Shown in pieces: positions 1-8,474 of a stretch of DNA of 13,315 nucleotides. Position numbers and translations under genes: made by a program. Each line of letters opens with the position of its first letter. Positions within the stretch are counted from its first letter, which is position 1. The stretch lies in NCBI GenBank assembly GCA_001311545.1, contig BBBL01000011.1, positions 1-13,315 of the forward strand, in the 5' to 3' direction. Source of the DNA: Thermus kawarayensis JCM 12314 (GTDB taxonomy: Bacteria > Deinococcota > Deinococci > Deinococcales > Thermaceae). The notes under the pieces are model-generated. The model saw nothing but the letters and a program-made list of their open reading frames with translations, ran no database searches and was not told where the DNA came from.

Positions 1-1496
<1,496 letters not shown>

Positions 1497-1505
1497 GAGG
1501 TGGGT

Positions 1506-2479
1506 ATGGCCCTCATGACCATGGTGCAGGCCCTGAACCGGGCCCTGGACGAGGAGATGGCCAAGGACCCCCGGGTGGTGGTCCTGGGGGAGGACGTGGG
1601 GAAGCGGGGCGGGGTCTTTCTGGTGACGGAGGGGCTTCTCCAGAAGTACGGACCCGACCGGGTCCTGGACACCCCCCTCTCCGAGGCGGCCATCGTGGGA
1701 GCCGCCCTGGGCATGGCCGCCCACGGCCTGAGGCCCGTGGCCGAGATCCAGTTCGCCGACTACATCTTCCCGGGCTTTGACCAGCTGGTAAGCCAGGTGG
1801 CCAAGCTCCGCTACCGCTCCGGCGCCCAGTTCACCGCCCCCTTGGTGGTGCGCATGCCCTCGGGGGGCGGGGTGAAGGGTGGGCACCACCACTCCCAAAG
1901 CCCCGAGGCCCACTTCGTCCACACCGCCGGGCTCAAGGTGGTGGCCGTCTCCACACCCTACGACGCCAAGGGGCTCCTGAAGGCCGCCATCCGAGACGAG
2001 GACCCCGTGGTCTTCCTGGAGCCCAAGAGGCTCTACCGCTCGGTGAAGGAGGAGGTGCCCGAGGAGGACTACACCCTTCCCCTGGGCAAGGCCGCCCTGA
2101 GGCGCGAGGGGAAGGACCTCACCCTCATCGGCTACGGCACGGTGATGCCCGAGGTCATGCAGGCGGCGGAGGAACTGGAGAAGGCCGGGGTCTCCGCCGA
2201 GGTCCTGGACCTAAGGAGCCTCATGCCCTGGGACTACGAGGCGGTGATGAACTCCGTGGCCAAGACGGGCAGGGTCGTCCTGGTCTCCGACGCCCCCCGC
2301 CACGCAAGCTTCCTGAGCGAGGTGGCGGCCACCATCGCCGAGGACATCCTGGACATGCTCCTCGCCCCGCCCCTCCGGGCCACGGGGTTTGACACCCCCT
2401 ACCCCTACGCCCAGGACAAGCTCTACCTGCCACGGTGACCCGCATCCTGGGAGCCGCCAAGCGGGCGCTAGACTACTGA
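1506..2479 (+). CDS. bkdA2: Branched-chain 2-oxoacid dehydrogenase E1 component, beta subunit (frameshift near the C-terminus)
   Basis: Transketolase-like partner of E1alpha that completes the thiamine diphosphate site. Clear blocks: [13 protein letters not shown] at the N-terminus, [30 protein letters not shown] followed by [10 protein letters not shown], and DLRSLMPWD in the C-terminal domain. ATG at 1506 is preferred over the in-frame GTG at 1500 because it gives the conserved MALMTMV start and lies just after AGGAGGTG (1495-1502). One C is missing at 2430-2431, which would stop the protein early at LYLPR; restoring it gives LYLPTVTRIL and a normal 324-residue end at TGA 2477-2479. The next gene starts one base later. 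Confidence 0.95.
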
Positions 2480-2480
2480 T

Positions 2481-2686
2481 ATGCCGAGGGAAATCATCTT
2501 CTTGGTGGAAGAGGCGGAAGAGGGGGGTTCGTGGCCCGGGCCTTAGGAGAAGCCATCTTCACGGAGGGAGAAACCTGGGAGAAGCTCGAGGAGATGGTGC
2601 GGGACGCGGTGCGGTGTCACTTTGGCGAAGAAACCCCCCCGATCATCCGCCTGCACTTCGTCCGCGAGGAGGTCTTGGTCCCGTGA
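2481..2686 (+). CDS. Small HicB-like antitoxin-family protein (frameshifted)
   Basis: A 68-residue reconstructed protein that looks like a single HicB N-terminal (partial RNase H-fold) domain: REIIFLVEEAEEGGFVARAL, then FTEGETWEKLEEMVRDAV and an end with IIRLHFVREEVLVP. The pattern strand, GG turn, strand, acidic helix is the HicB core. It lacks the C-terminal DNA-binding part that many HicB antitoxins carry. One G is missing in the run at 2522-2527, so the raw frame stops at codon 22. It begins one base after the E1beta stop and its own stop overlaps the next start (GTGA), so it is translated within the dehydrogenase operon. From memory, related short proteins are often labelled '2-oxoisovalerate dehydrogenase' in databases, probably by neighbourhood; nothing in it is enzymatic for that reaction. 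Confidence 0.75.
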
Positions 2687-2917
2687 AGCTTCCCCGCGAC
2701 CTCACCGGGGAGGAACTCGTCCAAAAACTGGCCCACCTGGACTACCAGGTAGAACGGCAAACGGGAAGCCGCGTGCGCATGCTCTGGAAAGGAACACGCC
2801 GTCACCATACCCCTGCACCGGCCGCTGAAGGTAGGTACTTTGGCCGGAATCCTGAGGGCGGTGGCGGAGGCCCGCGGCGTAGACCGCAAGGCCCTTGAGC
2901 GCCTTTTGGACCTATAG
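2683..2917 (+). CDS. Small HicA-like (YcfA family) protein, possible mRNA interferase relative (frameshifted)
   Basis: A 77-residue reconstructed protein with the HicA layout: LTGEELVQKLAHLDYQV helix, TGSRVRM strand, AVTIPLHRPLKVGTL and a C-terminal helix ending ALERLLDL. HicA toxins are double-stranded-RNA-binding-fold ribonucleases whose catalytic histidine sits in a G-S-H motif; here the motif reads G-S-R, so the key residue appears to be Arg. Unless that is a sequence error, ribonuclease activity is doubtful. GTG at 2683 overlaps the HicB-like stop by four bases. There is one extra base in the A/G run at 2788-2792 (or two missing); removing it joins ...RMLWK to EHAVTIP. E2 follows 9 bases later. 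The partner order antitoxin-toxin also fits a HicBA module. Confidence 0.7.
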
Positions 2918-2926
2918 AGGAGGAGT

Positions 2927-4287
2927 ATGCCCAAGGAAATCCTCATGCCCGAGCTCGCCGAAAGCGTGGTGGAAGGCGAGATCCTCAAGTGGCTGGTGGA
3001 GGAAGGAGACTACCTGAAGAAGGACCAGCTTCGTGGAGGTCATGACCGACAAGGTCACGGTGGAGCTGCCCTCCCCTTACGAGGGGGTGCTCCTGAAGAA
3101 GCTGGCCAAGGAGGGGGAGGTGGTGAAGGTCCACGCCCCCATCGCCCTCCTCGCCGAGCCCGGGGAGGCGGTGGAGGGCGTGAAGGAAGCCCCTCCGGTC
3201 CAGGCGGTGGAGGAGCGCTCCATCGTGGAACCCGGCCTTCCCGCCAAGGAGGAGAAGGAGGACCTCTCCCTCTTCAAGCCGGACACCACCCAGGTGGCGG
3301 TGAAAAACCCCTTCCTCGCCGAAAAGCCCAAGGGGGAAACCAGGCCTCCGGGCCGGGTTCTGGCGGTGCCCGCCGCCAGGAAGCTCGCCCGGGAGCTGGG
3401 GATCCCCATTGAGGAGGTGCCGGGCTCGGGGCCTTTGGGAAGGATCAGGGTGGAGGACGTGCGGGCCTACGCCGAGGGGAAGAAGGCCCAGGCGGCTCCT
3501 CCTCTCAAGGCCGAGGGAGCGCCCCAGGCTCTTCCTTCCGGCTTCCCGCCCCCGCCCAGGTACGCCCCGCCCAAGGGCTATGAGCACCTGGAGGAGCGGG
3601 TGCCCCTTAGGGGCATCCGCCGCACCATCGCCCAGGGGCTCTGGCAGAGCCACCTCTACACGGTGCGCACCCTGAACGTGGACGAGGCCGACCTCACGGA
3701 GCTCGTCCACCTGCGCGAGCGCCTAAAGCCCGAGGCCGAGGCCCAAGGGGTCAGGCTCACCTACCTGCCTTCATCGTCAAGGCCGTGGTGCGGGCCCTGA
3801 AGAGGTTCCCCGCCCTCAACGCCAGCCTGGACGAGGAGAGACAGGAGATCGTCTACAAGCGCTACTACCACATCGGCATCGCCGTGGCCACGGAACGGGG
3901 CCTCATCGTCCCCGTGCTGAAGGACGCGGACCGGAAGAGCGTCTTGGAGCTCGCCCGGGAGATCGCCGAGCTTTCCCAGAAGGCCCGGGAGGGGAGCTCG
4001 CTCCGGAAGAGGTTTCGGGGTCCACCTTCACCCTCACCAACATCGGCTCCGTGGGGGCCACCCTGAGCTTCCCCATCATCAACCTCCCCGAGGCCGCCAT
4101 CCTGGGGGTGCACTCCATCAGGAAGCGGCCCTGGGTCATGCCCGATGGCTCCATAAAGGCGCGGGACATCATGTTCCTCTCCCTCTCCTTTGACCACCGC
4201 CTGGTGGATGGGGCGGAGGCGGCCATGTTCACCCGGGAGGTCATCAGGCTCCTGGAAAACCCCGACCTGCTCCTTCTGGAAATGTAG
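2927..4287 (+). CDS. bkdB: Branched-chain 2-oxoacid dehydrogenase E2 component, dihydrolipoyl acyltransferase (three frameshifts)
   Basis: Core acyltransferase of the complex, carrying acyl groups from E1 to CoA. Domains in order: lipoyl domain (about residues 1-80, with the lipoyl lysine in MTDKVTVE), a Pro/Glu-rich linker, a peripheral-subunit-binding domain (VPAARKLARELGI to RIRVEDVRAYA) and the C-terminal catalytic domain with the HxxxDG active-site motif in FDHRLVDG. Repaired length is about 454 residues, normal for one-lipoyl E2. Start: ATG behind GAGGAGG. Breaks: about two bases missing at 3029 (CAG-C-TTC, expected a Pro codon there), one C at 3768-3769, one G at 3991-3994. The single lipoyl domain needs LipA and LipB, encoded downstream on the other strand. 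A pyruvate-type E2 is the alternative, less likely given the neighbours. Confidence 0.94.
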
Positions 4288-4297
4288 GATGACCCCT

Positions 4298-5677
4298 ATG
4301 GAATACGACCTCATCGTCATCGGCACGGGCCCGGGCGGCTACCACGCCGCCATAAGGCGGCGCAGCTTGGCCTCAAGGTGCTGGCGGTGGAGGCCGCCGA
4401 GGTGGGCGGGGTCTGCCTCAACGTGGGGTGCATCCCCACCAAGGCCCTCCTCCACGCCGCCGAGACCCTGCACCACCTGAAGGTGGCCGAGGGCTTTGGC
4501 CTAAAGGCCAAGCCGGAGCTGGACCTGGGGAGGCTTGGGGCCTGGCGGGACCAGGTGGTGAAGAAGCTCACCGGCGGGGTGGCGGGCCTCCTCAAGGGCA
4601 ACAAGGTGGACCTCCTCCGGGGCTTCGCCCGCTTCACCGGCCCCAAGGAGATAGAGGTGGAGGGGAAGCGCTACGGGGCCAAGGCCTTCATCGTGGCCAC
4701 GGGGAGCGAGCCCATAGAGCTCAAGGGCTTCCCCTTCGGCGAGGACATCTGGGACTCCACCCGGGCCCTGAAGGTGGAGGGGGGCGTTCCCAGGAGGCTT
4801 CTGGTCATCGGCGGGGGGGCGGTGGGCCTCGAGCTCGGCCAGATCTACCACCGCCTGGCTCCCAGGTCACCCTCATTGAGTACATGCCGGAGATCCTCCC
4901 CCAAGGGGACCCCGAGACCGCGGGCCTCCTAAGGCGCGCCCTGGAGAAGGAGGGGGTCAGGGTCCGCACCAAGACCAAGGCCGTGGGCTACGAGAAGAAG
5001 GAGGACGGCCTCCACGTGCGCCTCGAGCCTGCGGAGGGCGGCGGGGGCGAGGTGGTGGTAGTGGACAAGGTCCTGGTGGCCGTGGGCCGGAGGCCCCGCA
5101 CGGAGGGCCTGGGCCTGGAGAAGGCCGGGGTCAAGGTGGACGAGAAGGGCTTCATCCAGGTGAACGCCCGGATGGAGACGGGCACCCCCGGGGTCTACGC
5201 CATCGGCGACGTGGCCCGCCCGCCCCTCCTCGCCCACAAGGCCATGAAGGAGGGGCTGGTGGCCGCGGAGAACGCCGCGGGCAAGGACAGCGCCTTTGAC
5301 TACCAGATCCCCAGCGTGGTCTACACCTCCCCCGAGTGGGCCGGGGTGGGCCTCACGGAGGAGGAGGCGAAGCGGGCGGGCTACAAGGTGAAGGTGGGGA
5401 AGTTCCCCCTCACCGCCAGTGGCCGGGCCCTCACCCTGGGCGGGGCCGAGGGGATGGTCAAGGTGGTGGGGGACGAGGAGACGGACCTCCTCCTCGGGGT
5501 CTTCATCGTGGGCCCCCAGGCGGGGGAGCTCATCGCCGAGGCCGCCTTGGCCCTGGAGATGGGGGCCACGCTCACCGACCTCGCCCTCACCGTCCACCCC
5601 CACCCCACCCTCTCCGAGGGGCTCATGGAGCGGCGGAGGCCTTCCACAAGCAGGCCATTCACATCCTGAACCGCTAG
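4298..5677 (+). CDS. lpd: Dihydrolipoyl dehydrogenase, E3 component (three frameshifts)
   Basis: FAD- and NAD-dependent flavoprotein that reoxidises the dihydrolipoyl arm of E2. Motifs: FAD-binding GTGPGGY near the N-terminus, redox disulfide in [18 protein letters not shown]-binding [10 protein letters not shown], second FAD motif [11 protein letters not shown], and the C-terminal catalytic His-Glu in [13 protein letters not shown] at 4298 gives MEYDLIVIG with AGGATG 9 bases upstream; ATG at 4289 would add three residues and sits one base after the E2 stop. Repaired length is 460 residues. One G is missing at each of 4356-4357, 4857-4858 and 5630. The final TAG (5675-5677) overlaps the stop codon of convergent azlD. 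Last gene of the operon; no terminator hairpin is visible beyond it. Confidence 0.95.
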
Positions 5678-5945
5678 AGGAGGCCCAAAAACCCGTAAAG
5701 CCCCGCCCCCAGAAAGACGGCGAGGCCGAGGTTTCCCGTAAGGCGTGCGCCCAGGTAGGTACCAAGAAGGGCCAAGAGGACGCGGAGCCACTCGGGAGAG
5801 GGGGGCGGGCCGAAGGTGGAAACCAGAAAAAGGGCCACCACCAAGCGGGCCCCGACTGGCCCGCCCTTAGACCTTTTTCCGCCCGCCAGGGCAGGAACCG
5901 GAGGAAAAAGGTGCCCAGGGCCAGAAGGAGAAGGGCCAAGATCAT
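5674..5945 (-). CDS. azlD: AzlD, small subunit of branched-chain amino acid exporter (frameshifted)
   Basis: Small integral membrane protein that works with AzlC to export branched-chain amino acids or their analogues. The reconstructed 90-residue protein has three to four hydrophobic segments: the N-terminal ILALLLLALGTFFLRFLP, a middle segment (RLVVALFLVSTF) and the C-terminal pair ending GLYGFLGLL, with the family-like GARLTGNLGLAVFLGAG stretch. It is slightly shorter than usual. One base is missing around 5847-5853 (GGGCCCC on plus), which joins the N-terminal half to the C-terminal half. Its ATG overlaps the azlC stop (ATGA), so translation is probably coupled. Identification depends more on pairing with AzlC than on motifs of its own. 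Confidence 0.82.
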
Positions 5946-6591
5946 GGACGCCTCCTTTCGCCAAATCCCTCTCCAAGAAGCCCGATGACCCCTGCTAGGA
6001 AGAGGCCCCAGGCCGTCTGGCCCAGGAGGTGAGAGCCCAGGGCCACCCCGCCCGCCAGCAGGGCCACGGGGTTCTTTAAATGGGGCATGGCCAGGAGGAA
6101 GAAAAGGGCGGGAAGGGCGAAGGAAAGGGCCTCCCCCAAACCCGGAAAGGCCAAGAGCCCCTGGGCCCCCAAGACCCCCAAGCGGTGCCCAGGTTCCAGG
6201 AGAGGTAGGCGCCGAGGCCCAAGCCCAGGAAGTAGCCCCGCCTTTCCCCCGGGGGAAGGCCCGGGAGGGCCCTCAAAGCCACGGCGAAGACCTCGTCGGT
6301 GAGGAAGAAGGCCTCCAGGGGACCTCCCTTCAGGTAGGGCCTTAAGGCGGGGCCGTAGAAGGCGTGGCGCAGGTTGAGAAGAAGGCCCAAAAGGGCCGCC
6401 AACAAGGGCGGCACTCCCTGGGCCAAAAGCCCCACCAGGGCGAACTGGCTGGCCCCGGCGAAGACCAGGAGGGAGGTGAGCTGGACCCAAAGGGGACCGA
6501 GCCCCGCTTGGGCCCCTAAAGCGCCGAAGGCCACGGCCACGGGGAAATAGCCCAAGGCGATGGGCCAGGCCGCTTGCAGACCCTGCCTCAT
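5942..6591 (-). CDS. azlC: AzlC, large subunit of branched-chain amino acid exporter (frameshifted)
   Basis: Polytopic inner-membrane protein of the AzlC (LIV-E) family, 216 residues after repair. Family blocks: LGYFPVAVAFG in the first segment, LLVFAGASQFA, LLNLRHAFYGP, a TDEVFAV segment and FLGLGLGAYLSWNLGT. It has about five to six hydrophobic segments. ATG at 6591 is chosen because AGGAGGT lies five bases upstream and the product begins with MRQGLQAAWPIALGY; an upstream in-frame start would add 14 hydrophilic residues. One base is missing around 6180-6184, after which the frame carries on as GVLGAQGLLAFPG to the TGA that overlaps azlD. Direction and spacing suggest transcription together with the regulator-like gene upstream. 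Substrate (branched-chain amino acids) follows from the family and from the adjacent catabolic genes. Confidence 0.9.
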
Positions 6592-6673
6592 CTGGACCTC
6601 CTGAGGAGGAAGAGGTGGGTCCCCCCGTCCCAAGGACCGCTCCCGTGGGTAGCGAACAGGCGGTGGTGGCGCT
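6592..6673 (-). promoter_or_regulatory. 82-base leader between the methyltransferase-domain gene and azlC, with hairpins
   Basis: Read on the minus strand, it can form a CGCT-A-CC/GG-AGCG stem with a CACG tetraloop (6654-6638), followed by a weaker GGTCC/GGACC hairpin, then the azlC ribosome site. There is no U-tract after either stem, so a simple terminator is not supported. It could be a read-through attenuator, a translational control element or just a spacer; no known riboswitch core is recognised. Confidence 0.25.
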
Positions 6674-7849
6674 CTAGTTCAAAGCCACGGCAAAGGCCAG
6701 CTCCAAAAAGCGGCGGGGATGGGTCTTTGTCTCCACCTCGTAGTCCAGCCCGGCCAAAAGGGCCTGAAGCTCCAGCCGAGCAAAGGCAGCGAAGGGGTCG
6801 GAGCGTGTTTCAAGGTCTTGCTCAGCCTCCTCGGCCAATGCCCTAAGGCCTCGGGACTCTCCTTGTAGGGCTAGCAGGCGTAAAGCCCAAAGGGCCTCCG
6901 TTTCCTCTAAGGGGAAGGGGAGCAGGTAGGCCGTGTGGTGCAGCACCAGGTTCCGGGCCCGCTCCTTTCGGGTGGTGAAGGGGCTCAAAAATTCGTCCGC
7001 CACTGCCAAAAGGCCCCCAGGGGGCAGGAGCCGGTAAGCCTTCTCTAAGAAGCGCCACGTGGACATGTGGTGGCTGGCCCCCACGCAGACGATCAAAGGA
7101 AAGGTTTCCTCCAAATCCAAAAGGGTGAAATCCTCAGGCAACACCCCCACGCCTGGGACCAACTGGGCCAAGGCCTGCCTCGAGGCCGGGCTGGGTTCCA
7201 CCGCCACCGGCTCCAGATGGGGCAACAGCTCCAAGAGCAGGAGAAGATGATGCCTAGGCCCCGTGCCCACGTCCAAAAACCTTCCCCTCTCCAGGCCCAC
7301 GGCCTGCAACCCATAGGCCAGAAGAAGGGGCTGCCTGGCGTAGCCGGGATGGAGGAGTTCCACCCGGGCGTAGAGGTCCACGGAGACGCGACTTTCCCAA
7401 TTCTCTTCCTTCGACGAACCCGCAGGAGGCCGCACGGTTTGGAAGAGAAGGGGGACCGGGTCGGCCACTTCCCCCTTAAGGAGCAACCCCTCCCAAGCCA
7501 GGGTCCGCAGAAGGAGGCTTGGGCTTTGCCCATAGGACCTCAGATCTTCTGCCGGGACATGGAGGAGGGCCAAGGCCTCGCCCAAAAGCCCCTGGGCCTC
7601 GAGGCGGGGTAAGGGGGCCAAAGGGAGGCTAAAGAGGTAGGTGCGGTTCGCGCCCCAACGAACAAAAACCCCCTCCTGAAACCCCGGGGCAAGCCAGCGA
7701 CCCTCCAAGACTAACCCTCCTACCCCCAAGCTCACCTCCCGTAGGGCCAGGGAGGCTTTCTCCGGGCTCCCGGCCTCCCCTTTGGGCCGGGGAAGCAAGG
7801 GGTAGTGCAGAAAGACCAGAAGGCTGGCCCCCTCTTCGCTGGCGTACAC
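6674..7849 (-). CDS. Class I SAM-dependent methyltransferase-like domain, apparently fused to the XRE-cupin regulator upstream
   Basis: A 391-codon open frame with no internal break. Residues 1-18 finish the cupin of the preceding module (YASEEG to LHYP). Residues about 35-185 match nothing I recognise. Residues 190-290 are a Rossmann methyltransferase core: motif I LDVGTGPR at 192-199 (third glycine of GxGxG replaced by Arg), acidic end of strand 2 in VAVEPSP, motif II LIVCVGASHH at 252-261, and the LLPPGGLLAVADEF strand at 273-286. The C-terminal 100 residues are mostly helical. No stop or clear new start separates it from the cupin; the possible separate starts are GTG/TTG codons near residues 38-48 with GGAGG-like sequence before them. 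Substrate unknown. Codons look less GC-rich than in neighbours. azlC follows 82 bases downstream. Confidence 0.65.
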   Translation of the reverse strand: MYASEEGASLLVFLHYPLLPRPKGEAGSPEKASLALREVSLGVGGLVLEGRWLAPGFQEGVFVRWGANRTYLFSLPLAPLPRLEAQGLLGEALALLHVPAEDLRSYGQSPSLLLRTLAWEGLLLKGEVADPVPLLFQTVRPPAGSSKEENWESRVSVDLYARVELLHPGYARQPLLLAYGLQAVGLERGRFLDVGTGPRHHLLLLLELLPHLEPVAVEPSPASRQALAQLVPGVGVLPEDFTLLDLEETFPLIVCVGASHHMSTWRFLEKAYRLLPPGGLLAVADEFLSPFTTRKERARNLVLHHTAYLLPFPLEETEALWALRLLALQGESRGLRALAEEAEQDLETRSDPFAAFARLELQALLAGLDYEVETKTHPRRFLELAFAVALN

Positions 7850-8299
7850 ATGGGTTCATCCCCGGAGAACTCCACCTCCTCTCCCGGCCCCACCTCCCTG
7901 CCCGGAGGCGGTCCCACCCGGCCCTGCCCTTTAAACCAATGACCCGCTCGCGGAGGCCAGGCTCGTGTGCCTCCGCCCAACGCACGGAACGGGGTAGGAG
8001 GTCCATGCGGTATACCTCCAACCGCTCCCCTGCCCGCCCCCGGGTTTGTTCAACAAGCTGAACCATCACACCTTCATCCCCACGGAACGGGCCTGGACCA
8101 GCTCGCCAAAAGGCACTTCCAGGGCCTGAGCCAAGGCCCAAAGGGTGGCCAAGGTAGGGTTAGCGCGTCCCGCTTCCAAGGCGTGAAGAAGCGATTTCGC
8201 CACCCCGGCCTTGGCCGCCAAGCCAGAAAGGGTGAGCCCCCGCGCCTGGCGCAGGCGACGGAGGTTTTGTCCCACTTCGTAGGACAACTCGTTCTCCAT
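7790..8299 (-). CDS. XRE-family transcriptional regulator with cupin sensor domain (three frameshifts)
   Basis: Residues about 6-65 are a helix-turn-helix of the Cro/CI (XRE) type: GQNLRRLRQARGLTLSGLA, then AGVAKSLLHALEAGRANPTL. After repair this continues into a small-molecule-sensing cupin barrel: SVRWAEAHEPGLRE, VGPGEEVEFSGDEPHVYA and LVFLHYP, the usual order in XRE-cupin repressors of amino-acid or polyamine genes. Missing bases at 8078-8081, around 7920-7922, and at 7852-7854 (which restores DEPHVY). Start: ATG at 8299, placed about seven bases after a -10 box, so probably a leaderless message. In the last frame there is no stop before the methyltransferase-like part, so the whole product may be one protein of about 542 residues (6674-8299). 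Likely regulates azlCD and itself; that is inference from position. Confidence 0.8.
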
Positions 8300-8306
8300 A
8301 TTGAAC

Positions 8307-8335
8307 AGAGTAAGTGGAGGTTACCCGCAGGTCAA
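8307..8335 (-). promoter_or_regulatory. Promoter of the XRE-cupin gene, probably giving a leaderless mRNA
   Basis: On the minus strand, TTGACC (8335-8330) and TACTCT (8312-8307) are spaced by 17 bases, a good -35/-10 pair. Only seven bases separate the -10 from the ATG, so the predicted start of transcription falls on or next to the A of the start codon, and no Shine-Dalgarno fits. Leaderless messages are known to be common in Deinococcus-Thermus. Confidence 0.6.
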
Positions 8336-8384
8336 CCCTCCCCCGGCGCCTTCACCCCAGGGGATGGCCCTCAAGGGCCCCCTA

Positions 8385-8404
8385 GACCTGTCTGCCAGCA
8401 GGTC
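8385..8404. promoter_or_regulatory. Inverted repeat GACCTG-N8-CAGGTC upstream of the XRE-cupin promoter
   Basis: A perfect 6-bp dyad with an 8-base centre lies in the 175-base gap between the 3-hydroxyisobutyrate dehydrogenase stop and the regulator start (8300-8474). The half-site GCAGGTC occurs again at 8327-8333, overlapping the regulator's -35 box, next to a near-palindromic GGTTACC. This arrangement would suit an autoregulatory operator, but GC-rich DNA yields such dyads by chance. A second hairpin, GGCCC-TCAA-GGGCC at 8366-8379, is also present without a U-tract. Nothing else is seen in this gap. Confidence 0.25.
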
Positions 8405-8474
8405 CGACACCCGGGACGCCTTTCCACGCCCCCAAGCCCCGGGAATCCCCAACGAGGACCTTTGACCAGCAACC

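Noticed and set aside
1500..1505. GTG at 1500 as the E1beta start
   Set aside because: It lies inside the AGGAGGTG ribosome binding site; ATG at 1506 gives the conserved N-terminus.
2481..2546. A 21-codon peptide ending at the TAG inside the HicB-like gene
   Set aside because: Restoring one G in the preceding run gives a complete HicB-like domain with a normal overlap to the next gene, so the stop is an artefact.
5640..5720. Terminator after lpd
   Set aside because: No hairpin with a T-tract on either strand; the region is coding for azlD on the minus strand.
4929..5945. A 338-codon minus-strand open frame opposite lpd
   Set aside because: Its first third is the true azlD start; the rest is the antisense shadow of lpd in GC-rich DNA, with His/Gly/Pro-rich composition and no family motif.
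8366..8379. GGCCC-TCAA-GGGCC hairpin as a terminator of the lipB-mmsB operon
   Set aside because: A stable small stem, but about 100 bases past the stop and not followed by a U-tract on the minus strand; left as unassigned.
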